A stretch of 64,000 nucleotides of DNA from Sedimentibacter hydroxybenzoicus DSM 7310 (GCF_013403245.1 NZ_JACBNQ010000014.1:1-64000), one strand, 5' to 3'; shown: positions 1-7,321, numbered from the stretch's first letter. Numbers and translations: made by a program. Notes: generated by a model from the letters alone, not told the origin.

Positions 1-53
1 CTGTTGGTTTTCCAACTGTTTCTCTGTTAAGTTTTCGTAATTTTTGTTACTTG

Positions 54-72
54 CTGCTGACTTTGTCAGCAG
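54..72. repeat. Short hairpin (8-bp stem)
   Basis: CTGCTGAC and GTCAGCAG are exact inverted copies around a 3-base loop. There is no T-run after it, so it is a structured element of unknown role between the left edge of the window and the pduL terminator. Seen in sequence only. Confidence 0.4.
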
Positions 73-79
73 TCTGAAC

Positions 80-123
80 AAAATAAACAGATTAACCTGT
101 TTATTTTGTTTTTTTTCTTTTTA
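80..123. terminator. Probable intrinsic terminator (80-107 stem, T-run 108-123)
   Basis: An 11-bp perfect stem (AAAATAAACAG / CTGTTTATTTT) has a 6-base loop and is followed on the plus strand by a long T-run. The T-run favours termination of a plus-strand gene left of the window. The U-rich arm could also end the minus-strand pduL transcript, whose stop lies at 121. Confidence 0.6.
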
Positions 124-699
124 TTCAACAATTACTTCAACTTCATCGCAGTTAGAAAGTCCTGCTGCGTTTCCTTCTTCCACATCCAAGTGCATATCCA
201 AAGCATATGTATCATGAACCCTGATAAGTACATTATCAAATGTTAGTCCTCTCGGTCCACCTACCCTAACCTTAACCGTATCTTTATCCTTTAAGCCAAA
301 TTTTTCGGCATCAGAAGTGTGCATATGTATGTGTCTTGCCGCTGCTATAACTCCTTTGTCCACCTCAACCTCTCCCTTTGGTCCCACTAATTTAATTCCG
401 GGAGTTCCGTCAAGTTTTCCTGAATCTCTCACAGGAATATCCTTTAAGCCAAGAGTAAATCCGTCAGCAAAAGATATTTCAATCTGAGACTCTTTACGAG
501 CAGGTCCAAGTATTCTAACACCATTTATAGTTCTTTTAGGACCTACTAAATCAACCTTTTCCTCACATGCAAATTGTCCGGGCTGGCTTAAATCCTTCAT
601 AGGTGTTAATTCATGTCCTTCTCCAAATAATATGTCAATATGCTCCTTGCTTAGGTGAACATGTTTATTAGATAATCCAACAGTAACTTTAAAATTCAT
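121..699 (-). CDS. pduL: Phosphate propanoyltransferase / phosphotransacylase, PduL family
   Basis: This 192-residue protein matches the PduL-type phosphotransacylase family, which interconverts acyl-CoA plus phosphate with acyl-phosphate plus CoA and is unrelated in fold to Pta. Two histidine clusters expected to hold the metal ions are visible: NKHVHLS near residue 12 and ARHIHMH near residue 123. A third conserved block, HLDVEEGNAAG, lies near the C-terminus. There is no N-terminal microcompartment-targeting extension and no shell-protein gene nearby, so it is probably a housekeeping cytosolic enzyme making acetyl- or propionyl-phosphate for ATP generation. The ATG is preceded by GGAGG and the gene has its own consensus promoter. 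Confidence 0.88.
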   Translation of the reverse strand: MNFKVTVGLSNKHVHLSKEHIDILFGEGHELTPMKDLSQPGQFACEEKVDLVGPKRTINGVRILGPARKESQIEISFADGFTLGLKDIPVRDSGKLDGTPGIKLVGPKGEVEVDKGVIAAARHIHMHTSDAEKFGLKDKDTVKVRVGGPRGLTFDNVLIRVHDTYALDMHLDVEEGNAAGLSNCDEVEVIVE

Positions 700-731
700 C
701 GTATCCTCCGCATAATTATAATCTCATAAAA

Positions 732-760
732 ATTATAATACACCGGCATTTTAATTTCAA
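732..760 (-). promoter_or_regulatory. Sigma-A promoter of pduL
   Basis: On the minus strand TTGAAA (755-760) is followed after exactly 17 bases by TATAAT (732-737). The pduL start lies about 33 bases downstream of the -10. Confidence 0.7.
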
Positions 761-803
761 CTAATAAATTAATTTTTTAACGTAATATACATCATTAACT
801 TGA

Positions 804-926
804 CAGTCTGTTGAAAAAGTTCCTCCTGCAAGGCGTCGGAAGACGGACAACCGCAGCGTATTTAGACATACGTGAGGATTGACCGTCTGAACGGCAACGA
901 CGCAGGGGGACTTTTTCAGCGGACTG
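804..926. mobile_element. MITE-like element, copy 1 (123 bp)
   Basis: The ends are imperfect terminal inverted repeats: CAGTCTGTTGAAAAAGT at 804-820 and the complement of CAGTCCGCTGAAAAAGT at 910-926, matching at 15 of 17 positions. The interior is G+C-rich and non-coding. A homologous element lies at 13387-13508 and a deleted one at 1925-2016. The element supplies the last codons and the stop of the neighbouring Mrr-like gene (stop at 916). Confidence 0.75.
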
Positions 927-1785
927 AGTAAGCTATGTTTATAGTAGTCAATGCAATGAAATAATAAGATATATATCTGGATATATTATTTTCCGGCATA
1001 ATCATTGATGTTATATAAAAAAATATGGAAGAGAAAATATATATTACAATTTTTTTCTTGTCGAATATATTTTTTTTAATAACCGCATCTTTGGTTTTTT
1101 TGCCTTCTTCCTCATAAACCTTGGTATAAAAATAATCATCCGCAGGAAGAATTTCATACTCGTCCATCATAGCAAACAGACAGTCAAAATCTATAACCGT
1201 TACATCTAATCTGTCCTTAAAATCCTCAAGAAGCTCTTTTGCGCCTTCACTTAATACTCCTGTGGTAATTAAATAGCCTATTCTTATATTGTTTTGACAC
1301 ATGTATGTTACCATATTTCTTGCATCTATACGTTCAAGCTCAATATGTTCAAATAGCCTGTATATTTTAATACAATTAATCAGCCCTTCTTTTTCCGCCA
1401 AATACATATGCCTTCCCTTTTTAACAAAGTTTTTGCAGCCTCTTTTTTCAAATAAAAAACCAATCAAAAGTTCAAAATCATTAATATTTATTTCTTCGAG
1501 CTTTTTTTTGAAATGCTCTTTTTTTCTCTTTAATATCAACTGATTTTCGCCTTCATTTTTTTTTCTGTCCACATTCAACTTATTTACTAAAGTAAATATT
1601 AAAAACACTTCTCCTGATATTAAAATCGATAAGCTTATATCATCAGAAACCAACAATATGGTTAAAAAAATTAATATACTTAACAAAACTTTATATAATA
1701 TTAAGTCAGTTCGATAGCTGAAATAATTTCTTGAACCAATTGCTTCCTTTATAAAAATTTTCTTGAATTTTCTGTTATCAATCAT
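916..1785 (-). CDS. Mrr-like restriction-endonuclease-fold membrane protein
   Basis: This 289-residue protein has two hydrophobic segments near residues 30-65, a cytoplasmic domain, and two more near the C-terminus (about 245-285). The middle domain, from INDFELLIGFLFEKRGCK onward, resembles the Mrr_cat restriction-endonuclease fold, including the family's GxLITTGxxSxxA segment (GYLITTGVLSEGA). The usual catalytic (E/Q)xK appears as CIK, so nuclease activity is doubtful. The C-terminus ends inside a MITE-like element, which donates roughly the last three residues and the stop; the original protein was probably slightly different in length. RBS GAGGTGA precedes the ATG. Family placement is inferred from motifs. 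Confidence 0.55.
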   Translation of the reverse strand: MIDNRKFKKIFIKEAIGSRNYFSYRTDLILYKVLLSILIFLTILLVSDDISLSILISGEVFLIFTLVNKLNVDRKKNEGENQLILKRKKEHFKKKLEEININDFELLIGFLFEKRGCKNFVKKGRHMYLAEKEGLINCIKIYRLFEHIELERIDARNMVTYMCQNNIRIGYLITTGVLSEGAKELLEDFKDRLDVTVIDFDCLFAMMDEYEILPADDYFYTKVYEEEGKKTKDAVIKKNIFDKKKIVIYIFSSIFFYITSMIMPENNISRYISYYFIALTTINIAYSVR

Positions 1786-1924
1786 AAAATCACCTCATAG
1801 AAATTATTACCAAATACTATGATTTTATACAAGCAGTGGGATATATCAGATTTATTTGCTTCCGACAAATTAAAATATGTCAAAGGAATAGCATGCCCCA
1901 TCACAAATTTGTCCGCATAAAAAA

Positions 1925-2016
1925 AGAAACCTTGCGGTTTCTCAAATTGATGACCGGATGAACGGCAACGACGCAGGGGGACTTTTTCAGCAGCCTGAGA
2001 AACCTTGAGGTTTCCA
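1925..2016. mobile_element. MITE-like element, copy 3 (internally deleted, with flanking hairpins)
   Basis: It begins with the hairpin AGAAACC-ttgc-GGTTTCT (1925-1942), keeps a short linker ending ATTGATGAC, then jumps to the right half of the element (GAACGGCAACGACGCAGGGG) and right terminal repeat, and closes with a second, slightly altered hairpin. Compared with the copy at 13341-13528 about 100 bases are missing, and the junction lies at an ATTGA microhomology. Read on the minus strand, the outer hairpin plus T-run could terminate the upstream small-ORF/regulator transcript. Confidence 0.65.
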
Positions 2017-2018
2017 GA

Positions 2019-2192
2019 TTATATTCCGTTTACTGCTTCTTCCAGCCTATCCAAATGCTTTATAGGAAAATATGCTAACAGTTCTTTAAACTGTTCTACG
2101 GTTAAGCCTTGTGTCGTAGTATAAATTCTGATTTTTTCATCCAAGCTTGCATTAATGAATTCTTCTTTTATTTCTTCAAATTTTTTTTCCAT
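2019..2192 (-). CDS. Small conserved-looking protein of 57 residues
   Basis: A short gene starts at ATG 2192 with a good ribosome site (GAGGTGA) and runs 57 residues, rich in Lys/Glu and apparently helical. It contains the segment LTVEQFKELLAYF and ends just before the MITE-like hairpin. It lies 17 bases downstream of the HTH-cupin regulator and is probably co-transcribed with it. No family is recognised; it may be an accessory to the regulator. Support is the RBS, spacing and a plausible amphipathic composition. Confidence 0.55.
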   Translation of the reverse strand: MEKKFEEIKEEFINASLDEKIRIYTTTQGLTVEQFKELLAYFPIKHLDRLEEAVNGI

Positions 2193-2209
2193 GGTTCACC
2201 TCGTTTATT

Positions 2210-2749
2210 TTATGATGGCGTTATTATACAGACCACTTCTGCTTTTTCATCTGAAGGATTAAACAATTTATGTGGTACATATGAGCTTATGTATATGCTG
2301 TCACCTTCATCTAAAATTTCATTGTAATCGGAAAAAGTTACAATCAATTTACCTTTTATTATTATTACACATTTATCGGAATCTATTATAGAAAAATTAT
2401 CATTGTCCCATTTGCCTGAATTCAATATAAATTTATAAACCTTCAATTTTACTTTGTTATTTTCGTTTTCGATAGGTAATAAATATTCTAGTTCCATATC
2501 TTTTTCAGCTGTATATAATACTTGTCTTTCTTCCTTTCGAGTTACAATTACGTTGCTTCCGTCATCCAAAAAATAATAAGGAGAAACATTTAAAATCTTG
2601 CAGATTTTTCCTAATGCAGTTAAAGATGGCTCAATTAAATTTCTTTCAACCTGTGAAATATAGCTTGCTGTAAAACCTGTTTTTTCAGAAAGCTTCTCAA
2701 TTGTCATATCATTAATTTTTCTTAATTTTCTAATCTTTCTGCCATCCAT
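2210..2749 (-). CDS. XRE-family HTH regulator with C-terminal cupin domain
   Basis: The 179-residue protein has an N-terminal XRE helix-turn-helix (about residues 5-60, with TIEKLSEKTGFTASYISQVE as the DNA-binding helices). A cupin-type small-molecule-binding barrel follows (about 105-178, with IIIKGKLIVTF and EGDSIYISSYVPHKL). Such HTH-cupin proteins (the PuuR/SinR-like group) usually sense a polyamine, amino acid or related ligand; the ligand here cannot be told. It is divergent from the RsgA-like gene at 2887, so it may control that gene, itself and the 57-residue ORF downstream. A 17-bp-spaced promoter (TTGACT/TAAAAT, 2783-2811) precedes it. Confidence 0.85.
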   Translation of the reverse strand: MDGRKIRKLRKINDMTIEKLSEKTGFTASYISQVERNLIEPSLTALGKICKILNVSPYYFLDDGSNVIVTRKEERQVLYTAEKDMELEYLLPIENENNKVKLKVYKFILNSGKWDNDNFSIIDSDKCVIIIKGKLIVTFSDYNEILDEGDSIYISSYVPHKLFNPSDEKAEVVCIITPS

Positions 2750-2782
2750 TTACACTTGTCTCCATTCATGAACAATAAGAAA

Positions 2783-2811
2783 ATTTTACTCTAAAATACT
2801 AAATTAGTCAA
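2783..2811 (-). promoter_or_regulatory. Sigma-A promoter of the HTH-cupin gene
   Basis: TTGACT (2806-2811 on the minus strand), a 17-base spacer and TAAAAT (2783-2788) lie about 35-60 bases upstream of the ATG. Confidence 0.5.
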
Positions 2812-2886
2812 TACGTCACAATGAATAAAAAAATCAAAATTGCCCTATTATATATATAAGAAATAATTTATTTAAGGAGCATTACA

Positions 2887-3630
2887 ATGAACAGCATGGA
2901 AAAATACGGTATTGACAGCAAAGACATCAATATATCAGGCAATCAAACAATCGGCAGAATAGTTGCAAGAATCCATGACACATATAAAGCTATTACCGAT
3001 ACAGGAGAAATAAACACAGAAATATCAGACAGCTTTAAATACAAGGTCAAAACAATGTCTGATTATCCGGTGGTTGGCGATTTTGTTATAATTGATACAA
3101 TAAAAGAATTTAATTATATATCTGAAATAATAAACCGGAAAAATCAGCTTGTACGAAAAGGAAAATGGGATGCAAACTCAGATGATCTCATTGCCTCTAA
3201 CATAGATACAATATTTGTTTTAATGTCTTTAAACAATGACTTTCACACTGAAAAATTAAAAGCATATATTAGCATATCAAGTAATATAAATGCTGAAACA
3301 ATTGTAATATTAAATAAAGGTGATTTGATACCGGAAAAAACACTTGATGAGGTTAAAGACGTAATAAAAGGCATGAAAGTTATAATTTCTTCAGATATTT
3401 CAAAAGAAAAAAATAAAATAAAGGACTTTATACACGACGGTAAGACAGTTATGTTCCTCGGACCGGAGCATGATAAAATAAAACTGATAAATAAGCTATT
3501 TGATAACATTAATCTTGAAAATCAACTAACCTTGCTCCCCGGCGGAGGTATATTAATAAACACTCCTGAAATGCGTGAGCTTGGAATAGAAGGTTTTCAC
3601 ATAACTGAAAAATTTGCAGATATACGTTAA
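2887..3630 (+). CDS. RsgA (YjeQ)-like protein with degenerate GTPase motifs
   Basis: The 247-residue protein follows the RsgA plan: an OB-fold-like N-terminal half (about 20-90, with YPVVGDFVIID) and a circularly permuted GTPase half that starts with the G4 motif NKGD (143-146). The P-loop, GxSGVGKS in RsgA, is LGPEHDKIK here (191-199), with the GK(S/T) core gone, and the DTPG motif is NTPE (225-228). The C-terminal zinc-binding helical domain of RsgA is missing; the protein ends about 50 residues early. The frame is intact with RBS AAGGAGC, so this looks like a maintained non-hydrolysing paralogue rather than a fresh pseudogene. Ribosome-related function is inference. Confidence 0.7.
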   Translation: MNSMEKYGIDSKDINISGNQTIGRIVARIHDTYKAITDTGEINTEISDSFKYKVKTMSDYPVVGDFVIIDTIKEFNYISEIINRKNQLVRKGKWDANSDDLIASNIDTIFVLMSLNNDFHTEKLKAYISISSNINAETIVILNKGDLIPEKTLDEVKDVIKGMKVIISSDISKEKNKIKDFIHDGKTVMFLGPEHDKIKLINKLFDNINLENQLTLLPGGGILINTPEMRELGIEGFHITEKFADIR

Positions 3631-3659
3631 TTCAGAATATACATTTTCCTCCTCCTAAT

Positions 3660-3697
3660 AAAAACAGGATGCTCTTAAAACTCGCATCCTGTTTTTA
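3660..3697 (+). terminator. Intrinsic terminator after the RsgA-like gene
   Basis: A 13-bp stem AAAAACAGGATGC / GCATCCTGTTTTT with an 11-base loop is followed by more T. It ends the RsgA-like transcript before lysE. Confidence 0.8.
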
Positions 3698-3781
3698 TTT
3701 GAAAAATTACAGCTTGTACTATCATGTATAAAGTGTTATCATGAATTTTATTAAATATGTGTGCTTATCCGGAGGTTGATT

Positions 3782-4366
3782 ATGCCTAATTTATCTGCTT
3801 TTATATCATATGCTTTTATTACAAGCTTTACACCGGGTCCTAATAATATTATGTCTATGACTAATGCAACAAAGTATGGATTTAAAAAAAGTCTGCCTTT
3901 TAATTTTGGAGTTTTTATAGGATTTTTTTTGATAATGCTCGTATGCAGCTTCTTCAGCATAACATTGTACAGCCTGATACCTTCAATTAAGCCATATATG
4001 ACTATTATCGGTGCAGCGTATATATTATGGCTTGCTTGGAAAATTTTTAACAGCAAGCCACACAGTATTGATGAAGAAGGAAAAACTGTTATGGGCATGT
4101 GGTCCGCAGTTATTTTGCAGTTTGTTAATGTAAAAGCCATACTTTATTCATTTACAATACTGTCAACCTTTATAGTTCCCTACTATCAATCATGGTATTC
4201 CTTATTGATTTTCTCGGTATTACTTGCGTTTGTCGGCTTTGCATCAACATGCTGCTGGTCCCTGTTCGGTTCTGTATTTCAAAAACTATTTATCAAAAAC
4301 GAAAAAACCGTTAATGTCATTATGGCACTGCTTCTTGTGTACTGTGCTGTTTCATTGTTCATGTGA
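3782..4366 (+). CDS. LysE/RhtB-family amino-acid exporter
   Basis: The protein has 194 residues with about six hydrophobic segments. The N-terminal family signature FTPGPNN lies near residue 16, and a second conserved segment near residue 120 (QFVNVKAILYSFT) corresponds to the NPK block of LysE proteins. The family exports amino acids such as lysine, threonine or homoserine; substrate cannot be assigned. ATG 3782 is chosen because GGAGG lies six bases upstream; the longer reading from 3761 would overlap that site. It is a single gene between two terminators. Confidence 0.85.
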   Translation: MPNLSAFISYAFITSFTPGPNNIMSMTNATKYGFKKSLPFNFGVFIGFFLIMLVCSFFSITLYSLIPSIKPYMTIIGAAYILWLAWKIFNSKPHSIDEEGKTVMGMWSAVILQFVNVKAILYSFTILSTFIVPYYQSWYSLLIFSVLLAFVGFASTCCWSLFGSVFQKLFIKNEKTVNVIMALLLVYCAVSLFM

Positions 4367-4392
4367 TACAAAAAATAGTATTATAGGTATTT

Positions 4393-4419
4393 AAAAAATG
4401 GGGTGTCCCCCATTTTTTT
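4393..4419. terminator. Intrinsic terminator, bidirectional
   Basis: ATGGGG / CCCCAT stem flanked by A-run and T-run (AAAAAATGGGG ... CCCCATTTTTTT). It can terminate lysE from the left and the minus-strand gene ending at 4507 from the right. Confidence 0.8.
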
Positions 4420-4506
4420 GTTTGTTATAAATCTAAGCTCTTATATATAGGATTTTTCACATTCAATAAGCTAACCAAAAAGTCTAATCTTTTTAGGCAC
4501 TCCTTG

Positions 4507-4950
4507 TTAATTTTGATAATACGTATAGTTAGATTTATCCATTGCTATAGTAACACTTTCCAGAACAGCTTTTACTGTTTTCACATTTAATTCAGTTATT
4601 TCCTTAGTATCTACAATTATATCCCAGTTTACCTCATATTTTTCATTGGGTTGAAGCTTTTTGTTTACCGTAATGGCATTATCATGTTCTATGATTTTTA
4701 TTTCATTTTTATAGCTTGGCTGTATTGTTCTGACGACTTTAGGTTCATTACTGTCATTATATAAAGTAACACCGTAAGAAAATATTGCCTTTTCTGAATC
4801 CATTTCATTCAATTCATAATGCCAGCTGCTAAGAACATTTTCTTTTGAACCTATGACTGTAGTTTCCCAGTCATATATATTCCAATAAACAATTAATAAT
4901 ACAAATACCATAATAACGGAAATTACCAAAAACATACCCTTCTTAAGCAT
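4507..4950 (-). CDS. Hypothetical protein with one N-terminal membrane anchor
   Basis: The 147-residue protein starts with a hydrophobic segment (about residues 4-24) and continues as an extracytoplasmic, beta-rich domain of about 120 residues (for example KAIFSYGVTLYNDSNEPKVV and NEKYEVNWDI), similar in pattern to small immunoglobulin-like or FixG-like anchored domains. No family is recognised. It follows the 44-residue membrane peptide and the 161-residue membrane protein at close spacing on the same strand, so the three probably form a small membrane-associated operon. RBS GAGGTG. Confidence 0.6.
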   Translation of the reverse strand: MLKKGMFLVISVIMVFVLLIVYWNIYDWETTVIGSKENVLSSWHYELNEMDSEKAIFSYGVTLYNDSNEPKVVRTIQPSYKNEIKIIEHDNAITVNKKLQPNEKYEVNWDIIVDTKEITELNVKTVKAVLESVTIAMDKSNYTYYQN

Positions 4951-4969
4951 ATATACACCTCTGGAAAAT

Positions 4970-5104
4970 TCAAATAATATTTTTATCCTTTAATTCTATT
5001 ATTGCATTTTTTACCGCTAACTTAATAACAAAATATGATATAGCTATGGGTATAGCCATCATAATCGGTAATAAAATCAACCCTAAAAAATTAAATTTTG
5101 CCAT
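4970..5104 (-). CDS. Small membrane protein of 44 residues
   Basis: ATG 5104 is preceded by GGAGGT at good spacing and opens a 44-codon frame. It is almost entirely hydrophobic for residues 4-30 (FNFLGLILLPIMMAIPIAIS) and ends in a charged tail (IIELKDKNII). A single-span or re-entrant membrane peptide is likely. It sits between two other membrane-protein genes on the same strand, about 14 bases after the upstream gene and 19 bases before the downstream one. Function unknown. Confidence 0.55.
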   Translation of the reverse strand: MAKFNFLGLILLPIMMAIPIAISYFVIKLAVKNAIIELKDKNII

Positions 5105-5118
5105 AAGCATTACCTCCT

Positions 5119-5604
5119 TTAGTTATAAATTTCATTTAAATGTTGTTTTAATAATTCATCAATCTCAGATTTCAATTTTTCTTTTATAATAATTTTTGTA
5201 TTGAATTTTCTATTCGTATGTAATTTTAATTTTATCGGTGAAATCCATGAATACCCCTTTAAGGAATCCCATCTATAGTAATATCTTAAATGATAAATTC
5301 CGTCTTCTCTTATTTCCGAGCCTCTATAACTGCACACGGAATTTAATGAAGTAATAAGAACCCAAAAAACAGATAAAACAATGTCTCTGAGTATATCTAT
5401 ATTTTCTTTTGAGATATTATTAAACAATATTAAAATCCAAACTACTGATAATATTGACCAAATAACAATATATACACCGTATATATTCATTTTAACAAGC
5501 AGCTTTCCCTGATGTTTAATTTTGTATATTTCTTTTACCCATAATAATATTGTGTATACAAAAAGAAATACAACAACTATGTTTAATACATTTTCAAATC
5601 TCAC
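5119..5604 (-). CDS. Membrane protein with a C-terminal DUF5673-like domain
   Basis: The 161-residue protein has about three hydrophobic segments (near 5-25, 42-62 and 75-92) and a cytoplasmic C-terminal domain. That domain has the pattern GIYHLRYYYRWDSLKGYSW, which recalls the DUF5673 module of Firmicute membrane proteins. The start is GTG 5604 with GGAG nine bases upstream. It heads a three-gene run of small membrane proteins (161, 44 and 147 residues). Molecular role unknown. Confidence 0.5.
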   Translation of the reverse strand: MRFENVLNIVVVFLFVYTILLWVKEIYKIKHQGKLLVKMNIYGVYIVIWSILSVVWILILFNNISKENIDILRDIVLSVFWVLITSLNSVCSYRGSEIREDGIYHLRYYYRWDSLKGYSWISPIKLKLHTNRKFNTKIIIKEKLKSEIDELLKQHLNEIYN

Positions 5605-5636
5605 TTATAATCACTCCATACACTTAATTCAATTTC

Positions 5637-5873
5637 TTATTCTAAATCGTCTTCTTCATCGACCGGCTTAAGCAGATCTTTTGCCAGCTCAAGCATATCG
5701 GTCGGAACGTAAATATCTATTCCGTATAAATTCACTCCTGTGTAAATTTCCATGATTTCACCTGTACCTTTTGATTTTTTTAATACAGGAATTCCGTATG
5801 ATTTTAATTTCGCTATGATTATTTCCGCTTCTATCCCATTCAAATTAGAAAGAAGCAACTCTTCACTGTACAT
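5637..5873 (-). CDS. DUF2007-like small protein (putative signal-transducing domain)
   Basis: The 78-residue protein resembles DUF2007 proteins: a short ferredoxin-like domain beginning with LLLSNLNGIEAEIIIAKLKSYGIPV, in which an amino-acid pattern for ligand binding resembles ACT/PII folds, then the IDIYVPTDMLELAKDLL segment and an acidic tail. DUF2007 proteins are often called putative signal-transducing proteins but no ligand is established. It is alone, between the membrane operon and niaX, with RBS GGAGGG. Confidence 0.65.
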   Translation of the reverse strand: MYSEELLLSNLNGIEAEIIIAKLKSYGIPVLKKSKGTGEIMEIYTGVNLYGIDIYVPTDMLELAKDLLKPVDEEDDLE

Positions 5874-6026
5874 AATACCCTCCTGAAAAAATACCGCCTT
5901 AAATTATAAATCTGCATTTATTATACCACTTATAGTCAATTATTGCCATAAAAAAACGACTTAGTAATATCATATAATTAATCTGACACGACTAAGCCAC
6001 TCTATATAGGAGAAATTTATGGATAT

Positions 6027-6593
6027 TTAATGCGCATTTGCTTCTTTCTGGATTTTAACTGCCTTTGTTACGGGCTTCCATATTGCTTGTGCAAGATAGA
6101 AATCAACCATACTGTGCACTACGGTTCCCACTCCCACTAATAATACAACCGATATAAAAAATCCTTTTGAATAATAACCTGAACTCATATTGTTTCCAAA
6201 ATAAAATACAGATACTATCGCTACTTCACATATTGCATGTATTAATCCGATTATGAACGAATATAACTGCGAATGCTTAAATGAATTCAGTGTATCAGGG
6301 TACATCTTTAAAAAAAACGAACCTAAAAATGCGAAAACTATATGAGATGCAGCCCTCAGTACTACTACTATAGGAAATCCTGCTATCAGGAAACCGATTG
6401 ATGTACCAAATGATACAAAAATAGCTGTTAACGGAGAAATAAACATAGCAATAAATATTGCTACATGACTTGCCAATGTAAATGATGCAGGCTCCATAGT
6501 TATTTTAATAGGTGAAATTATTGGAATCACTATTCCTATCGAACAAAGAAGTGCCGAAATCAGCATTGAATTCAGTTTATTGTTTCTTGTCAT
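6027..6593 (-). CDS. niaX: Niacin ECF transporter substrate-binding protein NiaX
   Basis: The 188-residue integral membrane protein has about five to six hydrophobic segments. Its layout (MLISALLCSIGIVIPIISP, then FTLASHVAIFIAMFISP) is typical of ECF-transporter S components, and it matches the NiaX type in size. It would capture niacin and work with shared EcfA/A'/T subunits that are not in this window. The assignment to niacin rests on the adjacent niaR gene and the palindrome just downstream of a consensus promoter in front of niaX. RBS AAAGGAC. Confidence 0.8.
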   Translation of the reverse strand: MTRNNKLNSMLISALLCSIGIVIPIISPIKITMEPASFTLASHVAIFIAMFISPLTAIFVSFGTSIGFLIAGFPIVVVLRAASHIVFAFLGSFFLKMYPDTLNSFKHSQLYSFIIGLIHAICEVAIVSVFYFGNNMSSGYYSKGFFISVVLLVGVGTVVHSMVDFYLAQAIWKPVTKAVKIQKEANAH

Positions 6594-6616
6594 TTTTCTG
6601 TCCTTTCTTTACTCGT

Positions 6617-6638
6617 TGTCTTGTCAAGTGTCTTGACA
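6617..6638 (-). promoter_or_regulatory. Candidate NiaR operator in front of niaX
   Basis: GTCAAG-TGT-CTTGAC (6623-6637) is a perfect palindrome, and TGTCTTG is also directly repeated at 6617 and 6629. It covers the start-proximal region just after the -10 (6651-6656), where repressor binding would block transcription. Assignment to NiaR is by context. Confidence 0.6.
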
Positions 6639-6650
6639 TCTATTTGTACA

Positions 6651-6679
6651 ATTATAGTAAATAAAAAACAGCTTGTCAA
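6651..6679 (-). promoter_or_regulatory. Consensus sigma-A promoter of niaX
   Basis: TTGACA (6674-6679) and TATAAT (6651-6656) are separated by exactly 17 bases on the minus strand. It is a fully consensus promoter, consistent with tight repressor control. Confidence 0.75.
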
Positions 6680-6690
6680 CCCAATAATTT

Positions 6691-7203
6691 TTATTCAAAC
6701 ATTATTTGTTCTTTTTTCAATGTTTCAATAATTCTTTTCTTTTCATTTTCACTATTGCATTTAATTTTATGAAGATGTATACCGCCTGTCAATTTCATCA
6801 ACGGCTGAGCCTTATTGCTTCTAATATTTTCCAAAAACATGTCTGCTTCATATCTTGAAGATATTCGAAGCTCTCCGGATATCTGACCGTATATGGGATG
6901 TTCTACAGTTACATCAAATATCGTTCCGCCGTTATCAACAATCACATAAAGCTCATTTGCCATATTTTCATTATCGTGCTGACATGCAACAGTAAAGCAT
7001 ATTTGATTTTCCTTATCCGAATCAAATATATATCCCCTTGGAGTAGCCGAAATCTTTAATCCCGCTGCTCGCATTAAAGCGATATCTCCTACGATTACCT
7101 GACGGCTTACGGAAAATTCCTTAGCTAAAGCTGTAGCCGTTATAGGTTCATTGCTTTTTTTTAGTATCGACTCGATATTTTCTCTTCGTTTTTCTGAAGT
7201 CAT
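6691..7203 (-). CDS. niaR: Niacin-responsive transcriptional repressor NiaR
   Basis: The 170-residue protein has an N-terminal winged-helix HTH_11 domain (TATALAKEFSVSRQVIVGDI) and a C-terminal 3H domain. The 3H histidines are in FTVACQHDNEN, VTVEHPIYGQISGEL and GGIHLHKI and form the metal/niacin site. NiaR represses niacin uptake and NAD synthesis genes when niacin is plentiful. ATG 7203 with GGAG is taken as start; a longer open frame reaching 7317 would run through the tRNA gene and is rejected. niaX follows after 97 bases containing a promoter and palindrome. Confidence 0.88.
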   Translation of the reverse strand: MTSEKRRENIESILKKSNEPITATALAKEFSVSRQVIVGDIALMRAAGLKISATPRGYIFDSDKENQICFTVACQHDNENMANELYVIVDNGGTIFDVTVEHPIYGQISGELRISSRYEADMFLENIRSNKAQPLMKLTGGIHLHKIKCNSENEKKRIIETLKKEQIMFE

Positions 7204-7236
7204 ATTATCTCCATATATTTTTAAATATAAAAAATA

Positions 7237-7310
7237 TCGGAGTGAAAGGATTTGAACCTTCGGCCTCATGGTCCCGAACCATGCGCGATACCAAGCTTCG
7301 CTACACCCCG
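7237..7310 (-). tRNA. tRNA-Pro (anticodon CGG)
   Basis: The 74-base minus-strand sequence folds as a tRNA. The acceptor CGGGGTG pairs with CACTCCG and leaves A73, matching the bacterial tRNA-Pro identity C1-G72/A73. The anticodon arm is CATGG-TTCGGGA-CCATG, giving CGG, and the T-arm carries GGTTCAAATCC. CCA is not encoded. It lies 33 bases upstream of niaR, and the two may share a transcript. Confidence 0.93.
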
Positions 7311-7321
7311 ACAACAATATA

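Noticed and set aside
4970-5104. Type I toxin peptide
   Set aside because: Only one small hydrophobic frame is seen; no antisense promoter or RNA antitoxin could be found, and it fits in an operon of membrane proteins.
7204-7317. N-terminal extension of the NiaR reading frame
   Set aside because: It reads through the tRNA-Pro gene and lacks a ribosome site; ATG 7203 has GGAG at proper spacing and begins the HTH domain.
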